The notes beneath the pieces were generated by a model that saw only the letters and a list, made by a program, of their open reading frames with translations, did not search any database and had not been told where the DNA came from. From NCBI GenBank assembly GCA_030603445.1, contig JAUVXU010000006.1, positions 1 through 64,000 of the forward strand: 64,000 nucleotides of DNA, read 5' to 3'. This DNA comes from Methanomicrobia archaeon. GTDB lineage: Archaea; Methanobacteriota_B; Thermococci; Methanofastidiosales; NM3. The translations under genes were made by a program, and so were the position numbers. Below are positions 44,554-54,670 of the stretch, one piece after another; position 1 is the first letter of the stretch; each line of letters begins with the position of its first letter.

Positions 44554-45300
44554 TCACCTATGTACGAAGTGCAGGAGATACTCCTCTTCTGTGAAATGCA
44601 GTTTGCCAGGCACGACAAGACAGTGTGGTGGCGAACCGTAATACTTCTTGTCTAAAGAGGATAACATCCCTATATCTCCGTATACTATATTCTCACTTTC
44701 CCATCCAACTCTGGAGGCAACGACTATTTCTTTGATAATATTATTCTTGTCAACTGATTTTAATAATTTCATTCCATCTATGGGGTCCATATATATATTT
44801 TTGTCTGCTTTTAGATCAAGAAATAAAAGAGTATGGAGCCCTTTTTCCTTATTTTCTACAACAGCGTCATAAAAGCTTTTTGGAAAAAAGTTTTTTTCAG
44901 GATATACTATGCTTGCTGATCTTCCGAATTTATAAAGCATCAAGCCTGTGCTCCCTATGGCAGAATATATGGATGCAGCATGGCAGATTTTTAATTGGAT
45001 ACTTTCTTCCATTGCGCGCTGTGCAAGAGAGACATGTGTTGTTGCAACAAGGGGGTCGCCCATTACCAAGAAGGCCACGTCCGCTTCTTTTGCTTTTATT
45101 AGCGGTATTTCCTCTTCTTCAACTTCTTTTCTTGACAGTTCTGTAATTTGCTTTCCTACGATATGTTCTATTTCCTTCTTATCCACTCCAGGTATAGAAG
45201 TATAAAATTCGGCATACACATAACTTGCCTTTTTAACAAGCTCCAGGCCTTTTATTGAGATACCGTTTCCCTCTAAACCCAGTCCTATAAGCATAAGCAT
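44554..45300 (-). CDS. dphB: Diphthine synthase DphB
   Basis: SAM-dependent methyltransferase that trimethylates the elongation factor 2 histidine-derived intermediate on the way to diphthamide. It starts LMLIGLGLEGNGISIKGLELVKKA and carries VAFLVMGDPLVATTHVSLAQRA, the tetrapyrrole-methylase-fold substrate/SAM motif. Length 248 aa is normal. ATG 45294 is an equally possible start. Confidence 0.93.
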   Translation of the reverse strand: MLMLIGLGLEGNGISIKGLELVKKASYVYAEFYTSIPGVDKKEIEHIVGKQITELSRKEVEEEEIPLIKAKEADVAFLVMGDPLVATTHVSLAQRAMEESIQLKICHAASIYSAIGSTGLMLYKFGRSASIVYPEKNFFPKSFYDAVVENKEKGLHTLLFLDLKADKNIYMDPIDGMKLLKSVDKNNIIKEIVVASRVGWESENIVYGDIGMLSSLDKKYYGSPPHCLVVPGKLHFTEEEYLLHFVHR

Positions 45301-45361
45301 ATAAGGAAATGTTTGAATGGGCTTTTAAAATTAACTTAATAATAAATAAAGAAGAGGGGTT

Positions 45362-47491
45362 TTACTTAAATATTCCCTCTTCTGCCTTTGTTCTTTCCTT
45401 AAATTTTTCAAGTGCTGTTTTGAAGTGTTCCATCCGGACGTTCTTCGCTTTGAAGTCTTCTCTGATGGCATTCATGCCGGCCTCGCGTACAATTGCTGCT
45501 AGATCTGCTCCAGACATACCTTCTGTATCATTGGCTAGAGGTTCTAAGTCCACGTCGCTATCTAGTGGCATGCCTTTTGTGTGCACCTTTAGGATTTCAA
45601 GTCTGCTGTTCTTATCAGGTATCGGTATTTTGATTATAGAATCAAATCTTCCTGGCCTTAATAGCGCCTCATCAAGAATGTCTGATCTATTGGTGGCAGC
45701 TATTACAACAACTTTATCCAGTTTTTCTATGCCATCCATTTCACTTAGGAGCTGATTGACAACACGCTCCGTTACCTTTGATCCACTGGAGTCTCCTCCC
45801 CTGGTTCCAGCTATTGCATCTATCTCATCGAAGAAGATTATTGATGGGGCCACTTGGCGCGCGCGCTTGAACACTTTTCGTATTCCTTTTTCAGATTCTC
45901 CGACCCATTTAGAGATAATCTCTGGGCCGCGCACTGCTATGAAGTTGGATTCTGATTCTGTTGCTACAGCTTTTGCAAGCATCGTTTTACCAGTACCAGG
46001 TAAACCATAGAGCAGGACGCCTTTTGGAGGTTTTATGCCTATTCTTTTATATGATTCAGGATATTTTAATGGCCATTCTATTGCTTCTTGCAGCTCTTTT
46101 TTAACACCTTCTAGGCCGCCAATATCATCCCATTTCACATCCGGCACTTCTACAAGTGCTTCGCGCATGCCTGAAGGTTCTACCTCATGGTATGCATCAA
46201 AGAAGTCCTCTTGGGTCACAATAAGATCATTGAGAAGGTCTGATGAGATCTTCACATCGTTCCCTGTTATGTCTGGGATGTGTCGTCTAAGTGTTTTCAT
46301 TGCAGCCTCTTTACACAGCGACTCCAAGTCGGCACCCACATAGCCATGTGTTATCTTTGCTAGATCTATTATATTTACATCATCTGCAAGAGGCATGCTT
46401 CTGGTATGGATCTGCAGTATTTCTTCTCTGCCTTTCACGTCTGGGACCCCTATCTCAATTTCTCGGTCAAAACGCCCTGGCCTGCGTAGCGCAGGGTCGA
46501 TAGCATCCTCCAGGTTAGTTGCACCTATAACGACAACCTTTCCTCTGCTTTTTAGGCCATCCATTAGTGTTAAGAGTTGGGATACGACCCTTCTTTCTAC
46601 TTCGCCTTTGCTTTCTTCTCTTTTTGGTGCTATGGCGTCTATTTCGTCTATGAAAATTATGGATGGGGCGTTTTTCTCTGCATCTATAAAGACGTTCCTG
46701 AGATTTTGTTCCGATTCTCCATAGTATTTTGACATTATCTCCGGGCCGTTTATTACACTAAAGTTAGCGCTAATCTCGTTTGCCAATGCTTTTGCAAGCA
46801 TAGTTTTACCAGTACCGGGAGGACCGTAGAGCAGGACACCTTTTGGAGGCTGCACACCGAGTTTGTCAAATACTTCAGGATGCTTCATGGGAAGTTCTAT
46901 CATCTCTCGTATCTTGTGTATCTCCTCTTCTAATCCGCCAATGTCCTCATAGGTCACATCTGGAACTTTTGTAAGTTCTGACACCTTTGTTGGTTTCGTT
47001 GAAACCTTAATTTTCGTTGAAGGCGTGATGCGCACAAAACCATGGGGGTCCGTACGTGTTACTATAAATGGAATTTGATTAGTGAATATGTCAAGTATGA
47101 ATATGCTTCCCTTCATCGCTGGTTTGTCCATTAGGCGCTGAAGAAAGTATGATGTTATATCTCCCCTTATCTGAAGCTCATATTCTAATGGTGCAAGCTC
47201 AATTAATGATGCGTCTTGCGCCTCTATTCTTGATACTTTTATTTGGTCTCCTAGTGAGACTCCTGCATTCTTTCGCAAGATTCCGTCCATGCGGACTATT
47301 TCTAGACTTTCATCCTCTGGTTTTCCCCGCCATACAACTGCAGCAGCTGTTCTTACACCTTCTAGCTGGACGAAGTCTCCTGTCCTAAGGCCCATTTGTT
47401 CCATCTTGCTAGATGATAGGCGTACTATTTGCCTGCCTACATCCATTTTCTCTGCATCAGCTACTGTAAACTGAACTGATTTTTCTTTCAT
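45362..47491 (-). CDS. CDC48/VAT-type AAA+ ATPase
   Basis: A 709-aa double AAA+ unfoldase, archaeal homologue of p97. Domains: N domain (~1-185, double-psi barrel plus lobe), D1 with Walker A GPPGTGKT and Walker [16 protein letters not shown]2 with Walker A GLPGTGKT and Walker [15 protein letters not shown]. It feeds unfolded proteins to the proteasome or acts in remodelling. It is slightly shorter than Thermoplasma VAT. GGAAGGTGAG precedes the ATG. The small heat shock gene lies upstream on the same strand. Confidence 0.95.
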   Translation of the reverse strand: MKEKSVQFTVADAEKMDVGRQIVRLSSSKMEQMGLRTGDFVQLEGVRTAAAVVWRGKPEDESLEIVRMDGILRKNAGVSLGDQIKVSRIEAQDASLIELAPLEYELQIRGDITSYFLQRLMDKPAMKGSIFILDIFTNQIPFIVTRTDPHGFVRITPSTKIKVSTKPTKVSELTKVPDVTYEDIGGLEEEIHKIREMIELPMKHPEVFDKLGVQPPKGVLLYGPPGTGKTMLAKALANEISANFSVINGPEIMSKYYGESEQNLRNVFIDAEKNAPSIIFIDEIDAIAPKREESKGEVERRVVSQLLTLMDGLKSRGKVVVIGATNLEDAIDPALRRPGRFDREIEIGVPDVKGREEILQIHTRSMPLADDVNIIDLAKITHGYVGADLESLCKEAAMKTLRRHIPDITGNDVKISSDLLNDLIVTQEDFFDAYHEVEPSGMREALVEVPDVKWDDIGGLEGVKKELQEAIEWPLKYPESYKRIGIKPPKGVLLYGLPGTGKTMLAKAVATESESNFIAVRGPEIISKWVGESEKGIRKVFKRARQVAPSIIFFDEIDAIAGTRGGDSSGSKVTERVVNQLLSEMDGIEKLDKVVVIAATNRSDILDEALLRPGRFDSIIKIPIPDKNSRLEILKVHTKGMPLDSDVDLEPLANDTEGMSGADLAAIVREAGMNAIREDFKAKNVRMEHFKTALEKFKERTKAEEGIFK

Positions 47492-47530
47492 TTTCTCACC
47501 TTCCTTAAATAAATAAAAAAAGAAATAATT

Positions 47531-47998
47531 TTAGTCAAATTTCATGTTGAATTCTTCTGATTTTGCGGGATGTGCCTTTTCTATGGTTAATTCCAAGACC
47601 CCATTGTTGTAATCTGCCTTTGTTTTGTTTGGAATTACATCCTCCGGCAACATAATGGTCCTAGCATAACCATGGTATCGTCTTTCTTGGAAGAAGTATC
47701 CTTCTTGTTCTTCTGTAGTTTCTGTCTTCTTCTCGGCTTTTATGTCCACTGAACGTTCCTTTATTTTTACTGAAATATCTTTCTTGTCTATTCCTGGAAG
47801 GTCAATTATTACCTTGAATTCTTTTCCTTTATCTATAACATCTGCTGCTGGTTCTGTATATGGCATTAGTTCTCCTTTGTCACTTGACGATCCTCGTGCA
47901 AGTAGCTTTCTTCTTCTAGGAAGCCTCATCTCACCGAACATTCCATCTATCTCTTCTTGTAATCTCATTATCTCTTCCCAAGGATTGTACCATTTCAT
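47531..47998 (-). CDS. Small heat shock protein Hsp20
   Basis: A 155-aa alpha-crystallin-type chaperone: N-terminal WYNPWEEIMRLQEEIDGMFGEM, alpha-crystallin domain (PAADVIDKGKEFKVIIDLPGIDKKDISVKI ... YHGYARTIMLPEDV ... YNNGVLELTIEK). The C-terminal I-x-I/V oligomerisation motif is not obvious. AAAGGAGATGG precedes the ATG. Adjacent to and codirectional with cdc48, forming a protein quality-control pair. Confidence 0.92.
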   Translation of the reverse strand: MKWYNPWEEIMRLQEEIDGMFGEMRLPRRRKLLARGSSSDKGELMPYTEPAADVIDKGKEFKVIIDLPGIDKKDISVKIKERSVDIKAEKKTETTEEQEGYFFQERRYHGYARTIMLPEDVIPNKTKADYNNGVLELTIEKAHPAKSEEFNMKFD

Positions 47999-48114
47999 AT
48001 AACCATCTCCTTTTACTAACTTATTGTTAGCTTCACATATAGTTACTTTAATTCATATATAAATCTTTCGATAGATTTTTGAGTAATATATTGGAAATAG
48101 TTTTTCACATTTAT

Positions 48115-48894
48115 TTAGAAATTAGCATCAATGCCCATATTTATAGAAAGCTTAGCAATCCTTATCTTCTCTTTGTAGTAGTTTTTCATCTTATTGATAG
48201 CATATGGAAAGTCTATGAAATGGAAGGGTGCATCAATTCTATATAATAATAGATTTTCTGCAGGGGATGGCGGAAGCTTTCTGCTTTGCGGTCGTATCAG
48301 CATCTCCTCTACTTCATCTAATGTAAGACTGCTATTTATTACATGCTTAAATGCTGTGGCAATTCTTCTGCACATCTGCCACAGAAAGCCAGTCCCAACA
48401 AAAGATAACGCCCATCCAAACTCTATGCAGTTTGCTGAAACAAAGATGGAGCGAGTGGTATCTTTGTCAGGATTGAATTTGGAGAAGTTTGAGAAGTCGT
48501 GCTCTCCTGTAAATAGTTTGCACAGCTCTTCAAGAAGTTCGTGCGAACATGCTTTATCATCAATGTAATAACGGTATTCCTTCTTGAATGGAGGCAAATA
48601 ATCTGCAGATGCATATCCAGTAATCCAGATTGCAGGAAGCCTATCTGTAGTGCGTGATAAGGCATTGTGCTTAAGAAGCGTCTTCTTATCGCATTCAAAA
48701 AATAAGATGTTCTCGCGTGCTGAAACGCCTTTATCGGTGCGTGATGCCATTCTGAAAAGAAGATCGTAATCATTAGGGACAATGCCTGTTTCTTGTAGTG
48801 CTTCTAAAAGTTCCCCTTCAACAGTTTTCACGTTAGATTGGCGTTGTGATCCAGAAAAAGCAGTGCCGTCATATGCTACGCGTAATGCAATCAT
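48115..48894 (-). CDS. truA: tRNA pseudouridine(38-40) synthase TruA
   Basis: A 259-aa TruA-family enzyme. N-terminal VAYDGTAFSGSQRQSNVKTVEGEL and the catalytic Asp in RMASRTDKGVSARENIL are clear, as is the late SFVGTGFLWQMCRRI motif. It modifies uridines in the anticodon arm of tRNAs. No unusual features. Confidence 0.93.
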   Translation of the reverse strand: MIALRVAYDGTAFSGSQRQSNVKTVEGELLEALQETGIVPNDYDLLFRMASRTDKGVSARENILFFECDKKTLLKHNALSRTTDRLPAIWITGYASADYLPPFKKEYRYYIDDKACSHELLEELCKLFTGEHDFSNFSKFNPDKDTTRSIFVSANCIEFGWALSFVGTGFLWQMCRRIATAFKHVINSSLTLDEVEEMLIRPQSRKLPPSPAENLLLYRIDAPFHFIDFPYAINKMKNYYKEKIRIAKLSINMGIDANF

Positions 48895-48941
48895 ATATTA
48901 GGAAGGCACCATACATAAAAAAATATTGCCCTATATGCTAA

Positions 48942-49466
48942 TTATTTCTCGTTGTATTCAAGGTAATCTAGCCCTTCTTTTGTAATTTGGAGTATAAAGC
49001 CACCTGATATCCCTTCTACTTTCTTTACTAATCCACAGTATTCCAACTCTTCTGCTATTATTCGTATATCATTTTGTGTTAGCTTTACCTTTTCCAAGAT
49101 TACATTTTTAGAAACAAAGAATGGATTTCCAGTTTCATAGTTCTCCTTAAGTATGTGCAGGATCTTTAATTTGTCAGGGCCATACACCCTGCATTCTTTT
49201 TGCAGATGTATTTTTCCATTTTTCAGTGATTCTATTCCCTTTTTTTTTATTTTAAGTAGAAATGTAGGCAAAAACCCCTCTATCTTATAAACATATCCAT
49301 TTATTTCTAGATTTTCGGCATAAGGGCGTAATTTGTCCACAGGAATATTTAGCCGTATTCGTAGTTCACTTGACGGGACGAAGTACTGTGGGTCTTTGTC
49401 GAAATGTTCCTTTAGAATATATAATATATTTAAATAAATGTCTCTTTTCAAGATGTCACCTAACAT
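48942..49466 (-). CDS. Tandem winged-helix protein
   Basis: A 174-aa protein consisting of two homologous halves: LNILYILKEHFDKDPQYFVPSSELRIRL... and LKILHILKENYETGNPFFVSKNVILEKV..., each ending in a wing like GYVYKIEGFLPTFLLKIKKKGIESL or GLVKKVEGISGGFILQITKEGLDYL. The halves clearly arose by duplication. It is probably a DNA-binding regulator; whether it controls the nearby CoA-transferase or carboxylase genes cannot be told. Confidence 0.72.
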   Translation of the reverse strand: MLGDILKRDIYLNILYILKEHFDKDPQYFVPSSELRIRLNIPVDKLRPYAENLEINGYVYKIEGFLPTFLLKIKKKGIESLKNGKIHLQKECRVYGPDKLKILHILKENYETGNPFFVSKNVILEKVKLTQNDIRIIAEELEYCGLVKKVEGISGGFILQITKEGLDYLEYNEK

Positions 49467-49547
49467 ATTAACTTATCGTGCCTAACTTTTATAGGGTAGC
49501 GATATGCATGTCATTAGTTTTTTTCAATAAAAAAGAAGAAGAAAAAA

Positions 49548-50735
49548 TTAGATTATGCCTTCTTTTCTTAGAGCTTCAATTTGTTCTTCACTATACCCTA
49601 AGACGCGTTTTAGCACTTTATCTGTATCTTCCCCAAGGCCTGGTGCCACCTTGAATATATCACAAGGTGTCTCAGAGAGTTTTATAGGATTGTTCACAAA
49701 GGTCATTTTTCCAACTTTTGGGTGCGGAAGATCTACAATCATGTTCCTTAGCTTCGTGTTTGCATCTTCCATTACCTTATCAACAGTGTTTACTGGCCCG
49801 CAAGGCACCCCGAAAGAGCTTATTTCCTCTACCGCTTTATCAGTTGTTCTTGCACTGGTCCATTTTTCTATATACGTTTTTAGCTCATCCGAATGATCGG
49901 AACGTGCTTCGTTAGTTGCGTATTTGGGGTCTGTTATATATTCTTCTATATTAAGGCCTTTACAGAATTTGGCCCATAATGAATCGTTTCCAACACCTAT
50001 TACCATCCATCCGTCTTTTGTCTTGAAAACATCAAATGGCGCAAGAGATGGATGCCTAGAACCTATTCTTTCAGGCACTTCTCCTGTGGCTGTATATCTG
50101 GCAAAAGCATTTTCTAGTACTGCCATTACACAGTCGGTCATGGCTATGTCTACCTTTTGCCCCTTACCAGTTGTTTCTCGGGCTCTTAGGGCAGAAAGAA
50201 TGCCAATCACAGTAAATAGTCCTGATATAATATCTCCTATTGAGCTCCCAACACGTGTCGGGGGTTTGTCGGGATATCCTGTGATACTCATAAGGCCTCC
50301 GGCTGCCTGAGCTATGATATCATATCCCGGGCGCCCAGGGTATACTGTATTGTGCCCAAATCCTGTTATGCATGCATATATTATTTTTGGGTTGATTTTT
50401 TTAAGCTCCTCATATCCCAGACCTAGTTTATCCATTGTATCTGGCCTGTAGTTTTCTGTTACAACGTCCCCTTTCTTTACTAGTTCTAGGAAAAGCTCCT
50501 TTCCTTTCGGATTCTTTAGATCAAGTGTCATAGATTCTTTGTCTCTGTTGATGGAATTGAAGTATGCAGATTCCCCATTGATGTATGGGCTAAATCTTCT
50601 TGTGTCGTCTCCAACTCCCGATCTTTCAATTTTTATAACTTCTGCACCCAGGTCTGCAAGCACCATCGTACAGTATGGCGCTGCAAGTACGTGGCCTAGG
50701 TCTAATATTTTAATTCCTTCAAGGGGTCGTTTCAT
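49548..50735 (-). CDS. Class III CoA-transferase (CaiB/BaiF family)
   Basis: A 395-aa family III CoA-transferase: LEGIKILDLGHVLAAPYCTMVLADLGAEVIKIE at the start, GFGHNTVYPGRPGYDIIAQAAGGLM and the catalytic Asp in VDIAMTDCVMAVLEN. Such enzymes transfer CoA between carboxylic acids (formate/oxalate, succinate/malate or glutarate and so on). The location next to carboxylase operons suggests a dicarboxylate or acyl donor, but specificity cannot be assigned. GGAGGAATT precedes the ATG. Confidence 0.88.
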   Translation of the reverse strand: MKRPLEGIKILDLGHVLAAPYCTMVLADLGAEVIKIERSGVGDDTRRFSPYINGESAYFNSINRDKESMTLDLKNPKGKELFLELVKKGDVVTENYRPDTMDKLGLGYEELKKINPKIIYACITGFGHNTVYPGRPGYDIIAQAAGGLMSITGYPDKPPTRVGSSIGDIISGLFTVIGILSALRARETTGKGQKVDIAMTDCVMAVLENAFARYTATGEVPERIGSRHPSLAPFDVFKTKDGWMVIGVGNDSLWAKFCKGLNIEEYITDPKYATNEARSDHSDELKTYIEKWTSARTTDKAVEEISSFGVPCGPVNTVDKVMEDANTKLRNMIVDLPHPKVGKMTFVNNPIKLSETPCDIFKVAPGLGEDTDKVLKRVLGYSEEQIEALRKEGII

Positions 50736-51097
50736 TTAATTCCTCCATTACACAAAGTCAGAATTTTTGGTATTACGTTGAATTGTTAAATATGGTTTAA
50801 CTTATATGCATAAAAATATAGGCATATTCACAACAAGATATAATGTCGATTTAAATATTTAAAGCTTTGTTCAAATCAAGATATTATTTATTTGATTTAA
50901 TAATAATGTATAAGGGATTAAATGGATTGCATAACTTATATTTGCAATTATAATTGGATAGCATTGAGTTATGGGGCTTATAACTGTTTTATTCTTATAG
51001 AATAATTAGTTATTATGCATATGAAGTTTATGCACCATACTAGTGGTTATTTTTAATAAAAAAAGTAAGAGAGGGTAAAAGTACCCCCTAAAATTGA
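50736..51097. other. Intergenic region, 362 bp
   Basis: Strongly A+T-rich. It contains a probable minus-strand TATA (CTATATTTTTATGC region near 50815) for the CoA-transferase gene and a T-rich tail after the accC stop on the minus strand. I see no ORF or RNA. Confidence 0.4.
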
Positions 51098-52675
51098 TTA
51101 TATTCGTCTCTTCAATTTAAGATCTTGCAAATCAAGCCTTCCAGCTAGTCCCCATATGTTGGAGATCCCGCCCTTTTCTTCTTTCTTTCCAAATGCACTG
51201 CCACGTTTCATCTGGGCTGCAATTGCGGTTGCTATTGCTGCAAGTTTCTCATTACCGAAACCTTCTGCCTCTCTTCGTGCAAGCTCAGCAGCTTTCTCTT
51301 CTTCGACTTGCTGCTTCATCTTTTCGACGAACTTTGTGCGCGCCAAGTAACCTGTGTCAAAGTTACCACTTGCGAAGTCCGGATTTTGCATCATCCTTTG
51401 GTGTAGAGGTATTGTGGTCTTCACGCCTTTGATGACAAATTCGTTTAGGGCACGTTGCACCCTGTTGATACATTTTTGTCGGTCTTCGTCCCATACGATG
51501 AGTTTAGCGATCATGGAGTCGTAGAAAGGCGAGATCTGGAAACCGTCAAACGCTGCGGAGTCGACCCTTATACCTGCACCACCAGGGGTCTCGTATCTGC
51601 TGACCGTACCAGGTGTTGGCATAAAGTCGTTGAAAGGATCCTCAGCATTGATTCTGCACTCAATTGCGTGTCCCCTAAACTCTATGTCGTCCTGTGTCAG
51701 GTCAAGTTTCCTTCCCATCGCAATTTCTATCTGGCGTCTTACGATGTCGCGGTTTGTGTACATTTCAGATACACAGTGTTCCACTTGTATACGGGTGTTC
51801 ATTTCCATGAAGTAGAACTGCCCATCCTTGAAGATGAACTCCACCGTACCAGCTGAAGTGTAATCTGCCGAGACTGCTGCACGTACACCTGCTTGTCTAA
51901 TCTCCTCTTGAAGTTCTGGATCATTAAATAGTGCTGGCGATGGTGCTTCCTCGATTAGCTTTTGATTCCTTCGTTGGATAGAACAATCACGCTCACCAAA
52001 GTGTACTGCGTGTCCGTGTTCGTCACAGAGTACCTGCACCTCGATATGGCGTGGGTCTATGATATACTTCTCAAGGTACACTTCGGGGTGTGCAAATGCA
52101 ACTGCACCCTCCCTTTGGGCGGCCTCGAACATGCTTATGAATTCATCTTCCTTCCATGCAACACGCATACCCTTTCCGCCACCACCATAGGCAGCTTTTA
52201 TAATCACAGGAAAACCCATGTCCTTGGCTACTTCTAGTGCTTCTTGTGGGTCATCTATAACTCCTTTTGATCCTGGTACTGTAGGCACATTACGTTTCAT
52301 TACCGTTACCTTAGCAACATCCTTTACACCCATCTTCGAGATGGAGGCACTTGTTGGGCCTATGAACTTAATGCCTTCACTCTCACATGCTCTGGCAAAG
52401 TCAATGCTTTCTGCAAGGAATCCATATCCTGGGTGTATTGCATCAACATCAGCATCTTTTGCTGTGTCTATTATTTTAGGTATGTTTAGGTAAGATTCTG
52501 TGGGCATTGGGGAACCTATACAATATGATTCATCTGCCATTTTAACGGCTAAAGTTGCCTTGTCTGCATCAGAGTAAACTGCGACAGTGCCAATACCTAG
52601 CTCTTGGCATGCCCGGAATACCCTTATGGCTATTTCGCCTCTGTTGGCGCACATAACTTTTTCAAATTCTCCCAT
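51098..52675 (-). CDS. Acyl-CoA carboxylase biotin carboxylase subunit with C-terminal extension
   Basis: Biotin carboxylase charges biotin with CO2 using ATP and bicarbonate. The first ~450 residues are a canonical ATP-grasp [66 protein letters not shown]. An additional helical, charged tail of ~75 residues (KMKQQVEEEKAAELARREAEGFG) is like that in archaeal propionyl-/acetyl-CoA carboxylases and is absent from the second BC in this window. Last gene of the pccB-BCCP-accC operon. Confidence 0.92.
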   Translation of the reverse strand: MGEFEKVMCANRGEIAIRVFRACQELGIGTVAVYSDADKATLAVKMADESYCIGSPMPTESYLNIPKIIDTAKDADVDAIHPGYGFLAESIDFARACESEGIKFIGPTSASISKMGVKDVAKVTVMKRNVPTVPGSKGVIDDPQEALEVAKDMGFPVIIKAAYGGGGKGMRVAWKEDEFISMFEAAQREGAVAFAHPEVYLEKYIIDPRHIEVQVLCDEHGHAVHFGERDCSIQRRNQKLIEEAPSPALFNDPELQEEIRQAGVRAAVSADYTSAGTVEFIFKDGQFYFMEMNTRIQVEHCVSEMYTNRDIVRRQIEIAMGRKLDLTQDDIEFRGHAIECRINAEDPFNDFMPTPGTVSRYETPGGAGIRVDSAAFDGFQISPFYDSMIAKLIVWDEDRQKCINRVQRALNEFVIKGVKTTIPLHQRMMQNPDFASGNFDTGYLARTKFVEKMKQQVEEEKAAELARREAEGFGNEKLAAIATAIAAQMKRGSAFGKKEEKGGISNIWGLAGRLDLQDLKLKRRI

Positions 52676-52701
52676 TATATCACCTTGGATATTGTGTGCG
52701 C

Positions 52702-53082
52702 TTACTCTAAGACGATGAGGACATCATCCATATCTACTGCATCGTTTACGCTAGCATTGATTTCCTTGACCTTTCCGTCTGATGTTGCCTCAATCTCGTT
52801 TTCCATCTTCATGGCGACAATTGTGCATACAACATCTCCTGTTTTTACTTCGCTTCCGATTTCACAGTTGATTTTTGTAACTACGCCTTGTATTGGTGAA
52901 ATGATGTTTTTTCCTCCGTCGCCGAATCCTTTTTTGCCCTTCTTTTCTGTTTTCTTTACTTCTTCTTCGGCAAAAATCTCATACTCTTTTCCTGCTATAT
53001 CGATCTTGTAAGTGTTTCCACCAATATCTTCGGCATTTACATCAAATGATTCATCACCAATTTTAACTAGAAATTTTCTCAT
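52702..53082 (-). CDS. Biotin carboxyl carrier protein of acyl-CoA carboxylase
   Basis: A 126-aa carrier with an N-terminal MRKFLVKIGDESFDVNAEDIGG region and C-terminal biotinyl domain carrying the acceptor lysine in AMKMENEIEATSDGKV. The ORF track begins at 53151 inside pccB, but ATG 53082 gives the conserved start and follows the pccB stop by 13 nt. Works with the flanking carboxylase and carboxyltransferase genes. Confidence 0.92.
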   Translation of the reverse strand: MRKFLVKIGDESFDVNAEDIGGNTYKIDIAGKEYEIFAEEEVKKTEKKGKKGFGDGGKNIISPIQGVVTKINCEIGSEVKTGDVVCTIVAMKMENEIEATSDGKVKEINASVNDAVDMDDVLIVLE

Positions 53083-53095
53083 ATTTTCACACTCC

Positions 53096-54670
53096 TTATA
53101 GTGGGATGTTACCATGCTTCTTTGAGGGTCGTGCTTCACGCTTTGTTGCAAGGCTTTCTAATGCAACAATTATTTTTGCCCTCATATCAGAAGCGGCTAT
53201 CACTTCATCAACATAACCCCTTTGTGCTGCAACATATGGTGTGGCAAACTTCTCGCGGTACTCTTCACCTTTTACCTTTCTTTTTGCAAGGTATTCTGCA
53301 CTGAGGTACTCTACACCACCTTCCATGAGTTCTCTTCGGTGTATTATGTTTGCAGCCCCTTCAGGCCCCATGACAGCTATCTCAGTTGTTGGTAGTGCGA
53401 ATATTATGTCTGCACCAAGGTGCTTTGAGCACATGCCTATATACGCCCCGCCATATGCCTTCCTAACGAATACAGTAACTTTTGGAACTGTAGCTTCGGA
53501 GTACGCATACAGGAGTTTTGCACCGTGCCTTATCACTCCAGCATGCTCTTGTATCGTACCAGGCAGGTAACCAGGCACATCCACTAATGTGACTAGAGGG
53601 ATATTAAATGCATCACAGAATCTGATAAATCCTGCTGATTTGTCTGATGAGTCTATATCAAGGCATCCAGCTAGAACCCTGGGTTGGTTTGCAACAATAC
53701 CTGTTGTTTTACCATTCATCCTAGCAAATCCAACTACTATATTCTTTGCAAATGCACCATGGACCTCAAGGAAATCTCCATTATCTGCAATATGCTCGAT
53801 AACTTTTACCATGTCATATGGCTTTTGAGGGTCTACTGGTATCAGATCGTTCATAGATGCATCTACTCTTGTCGGGTCATCTCCCGTGTCAACATAAGGC
53901 GCTTCTTCTAAATTGTTTGAAGGCAGATACCCAATAAGCTCCCTGATAGTGGCAAGACATTCTTCCTCATCGTCACAGACGAAGTGCGCCAGTCCAGATT
54001 TTTTGCCATGGACCGTTGCACCACCAAGATCCTCAAAAGATACATCTTCTGAAAGCACTTCCTTTACTACCTCTGGCCCTGTGATGAACATAAATGAGAT
54101 GCCTTTTACCATAAAGACGAAGTCCCCTATTGCAGGAGAATATACTGCACCACCTGCACATGGCCCAAGTATGGCTGTTATTTGTGGGACAACACCTGAG
54201 TAAATTGTATTCCTGTAGAAGATATCACCGTAGCCTTTCAGAGAGTCCACACCTTCCTGAATCCTGGCACCGCCCGAATCATTAAGGCCTATTAATGGTG
54301 CACCCATTTTTCCTGCGAGGTCCAGTAATCTTGATATCTTGCTTGCATGCACTTCCCCAAGTGAACCACCCATGACAGTGAAGTCCTGTGCGAACACATA
54401 GACCAACTTACCATCGATAGTTCCGTAACCTGTGACTATACCGTCACTTGGAACGTCCATCTTCTCCATACCAAAATCTGTCACGCGGTGTTTCCTGAAA
54501 AGACCTATCTCTTGGAAACTTCCGGAATCAAGTAGCATATCAAGTCTTTCTCGTCCTGTTAGCTTTCCTTTTTCATGCTGTGTTTCTATACGCTTGTCTC
54601 CTCCTCCTTTTTGAAGGAGAGATCTGCGTTCTTGCAGTTCCTTAATTTTCTCTTCAATTGACAATTGCAT
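53096..54670 (-). CDS. Acyl-CoA carboxyltransferase (PccB/MmdA type)
   Basis: A 524-aa carboxyltransferase with N- and C-terminal crotonase-fold halves. Motifs: QDFTVMGGSLGEVHASKI, LNDSGGARIQEGVDSLKGYGDIF, GPCAGGAVYSPA, DVPGYLPGTIQEHAGVIRHGAKLLYA, RKAYGGAYIGMCSKHLGAD. In archaea this subunit plus BC and BCCP makes acetyl/propionyl-CoA carboxylase; the same family acts in methylmalonyl-CoA decarboxylase, but no membrane beta subunit is adjacent. The presence of a dedicated BC favours the carboxylase role. Confidence 0.92.
   Translation of the reverse strand: MQLSIEEKIKELQERRSLLQKGGGDKRIETQHEKGKLTGRERLDMLLDSGSFQEIGLFRKHRVTDFGMEKMDVPSDGIVTGYGTIDGKLVYVFAQDFTVMGGSLGEVHASKISRLLDLAGKMGAPLIGLNDSGGARIQEGVDSLKGYGDIFYRNTIYSGVVPQITAILGPCAGGAVYSPAIGDFVFMVKGISFMFITGPEVVKEVLSEDVSFEDLGGATVHGKKSGLAHFVCDDEEECLATIRELIGYLPSNNLEEAPYVDTGDDPTRVDASMNDLIPVDPQKPYDMVKVIEHIADNGDFLEVHGAFAKNIVVGFARMNGKTTGIVANQPRVLAGCLDIDSSDKSAGFIRFCDAFNIPLVTLVDVPGYLPGTIQEHAGVIRHGAKLLYAYSEATVPKVTVFVRKAYGGAYIGMCSKHLGADIIFALPTTEIAVMGPEGAANIIHRRELMEGGVEYLSAEYLAKRKVKGEEYREKFATPYVAAQRGYVDEVIAASDMRAKIIVALESLATKREARPSKKHGNIPL

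Noticed and set aside
53096-54670. Methylmalonyl-CoA decarboxylase alpha subunit (Na+ pump)
   Set aside because: No beta, gamma or delta membrane subunits are adjacent and a biotin carboxylase is co-encoded, favouring a carboxylase.
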